Shown: positions 63,859 to 64,000 of the stretch, piece by piece
How positions within the stretch are numbered: the first letter of the stretch is position 1
Layout: every line of letters starts with the position of its first letter
From: Shewanella livingstonensis
Lineage (GTDB): Bacteria > Pseudomonadota > Gammaproteobacteria > Enterobacterales > Shewanellaceae
Reading direction: 5' to 3'
Length of the DNA: 64,000 nucleotides
Assembly: GCF_003855395.1 (NCBI RefSeq)
Contig: NZ_CP034015.1
Coordinates: 1,312,001 to 1,376,000 of the forward strand
The notes under the pieces: generated by a model
Told to the model about the DNA's origin: nothing
The model's database searches: none
What the model saw: the letters and a program-made list of their open reading frames with translations, nothing else
Program-made: the position numbers and the translations under genes

Positions 63859-64000
63859 ATCTCACCTCAGTTTCTCTTAAGGGGAAAATCAGACGTCATG
63901 TTAGTCGTCGCCCGATTTAGACTCATTTACTTGATTGTAATAACTAATTTTAATTGCGTAGAATCTAAATTAGCACCCACCACGGTAACATATTGATATA

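Overview
The window looks like chromosomal DNA of a gammaproteobacterium of the Shewanella type. This rests on recognition of protein families, not on a database search. The sequence is AT-leaning and carries families common in Shewanella and its relatives (TIGR03899, DUF3069, DUF3622, DnaJ-related proteins, large TonB-dependent receptors, an HBM-type chemoreceptor). Gene order is chromosome-like, with short operons and many convergent pairs closed by bidirectional terminators. I see no rRNA, tRNA, prophage, intact insertion sequence or CRISPR array.

Layout. 0.1-3.3 kb: a redox-stress group (OhrR-like regulator, curcumin-type reductase, DJ-1/PfpI protein, glutathione S-transferase). 3.5-6.2 kb: a PilZ-like protein, a TIGR03899 protein and an MFS carrier. 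6.3-10.8 kb: a cluster behind a good Fur box, encoding an outer-membrane barrel, an imelysin lipoprotein and a di-haem lipoprotein, probably for iron acquisition. 11-18 kb: HemG with a cytochrome b, a LysR regulator diverging from an aldo/keto reductase, a lipoprotein alpha-amylase, a DsbA-like oxidoreductase and a DnaJ-related protein. 18.3-22.3 kb: a phosphoribosyltransferase, RlhA, DUF3622 and an exported unknown protein.

22.7-27.4 kb is the most informative stretch. A cobalamin riboswitch precedes a BtuB-like receptor, and about 2 kb downstream an intact metR diverges from a wrecked metE. The metE remnant keeps its ribosome-binding site, tandem MetJ operators, the first codons and about 110 C-terminal codons, but roughly 600 internal codons are gone. 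The B12-independent methionine synthase has thus been lost beside a B12-controlled uptake gene.

27.6-44.8 kb is mostly housekeeping and signalling: dodecin, QueG, a TPR diguanylate cyclase, malic enzyme, YehS, a Nramp-like carrier lacking the usual metal motifs, a PH-domain protein, a large TonB receptor, a YdiL/Aca2-like HTH protein, a SUKH protein, an exported RelA/SpoT-like protein, an M13 peptidase and RsuA. 45-47.2 kb holds an ECF sigma / anti-sigma / DUF4097 operon. 47.4-56.6 kb holds a chemoreceptor, RpiA, MscS with an adjacent ATPase-like protein lacking its P-loop lysine, PbpG, a cupin, a PaiB-like flavoprotein and an MFS carrier.

56.7-59.1 kb is a local duplication: two RcnB/CigR-like histidine-rich proteins with duplicated upstream DNA flank a HopJ-family gene. 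Between them lie a 269-bp MITE-like element with perfect 19-bp terminal repeats and an older inverted partial copy of it. 59.1-63.9 kb is a translationally coupled operon for a Tat-exported molybdenum hydroxylase, its 2Fe-2S subunit and a tri-haem cytochrome c.
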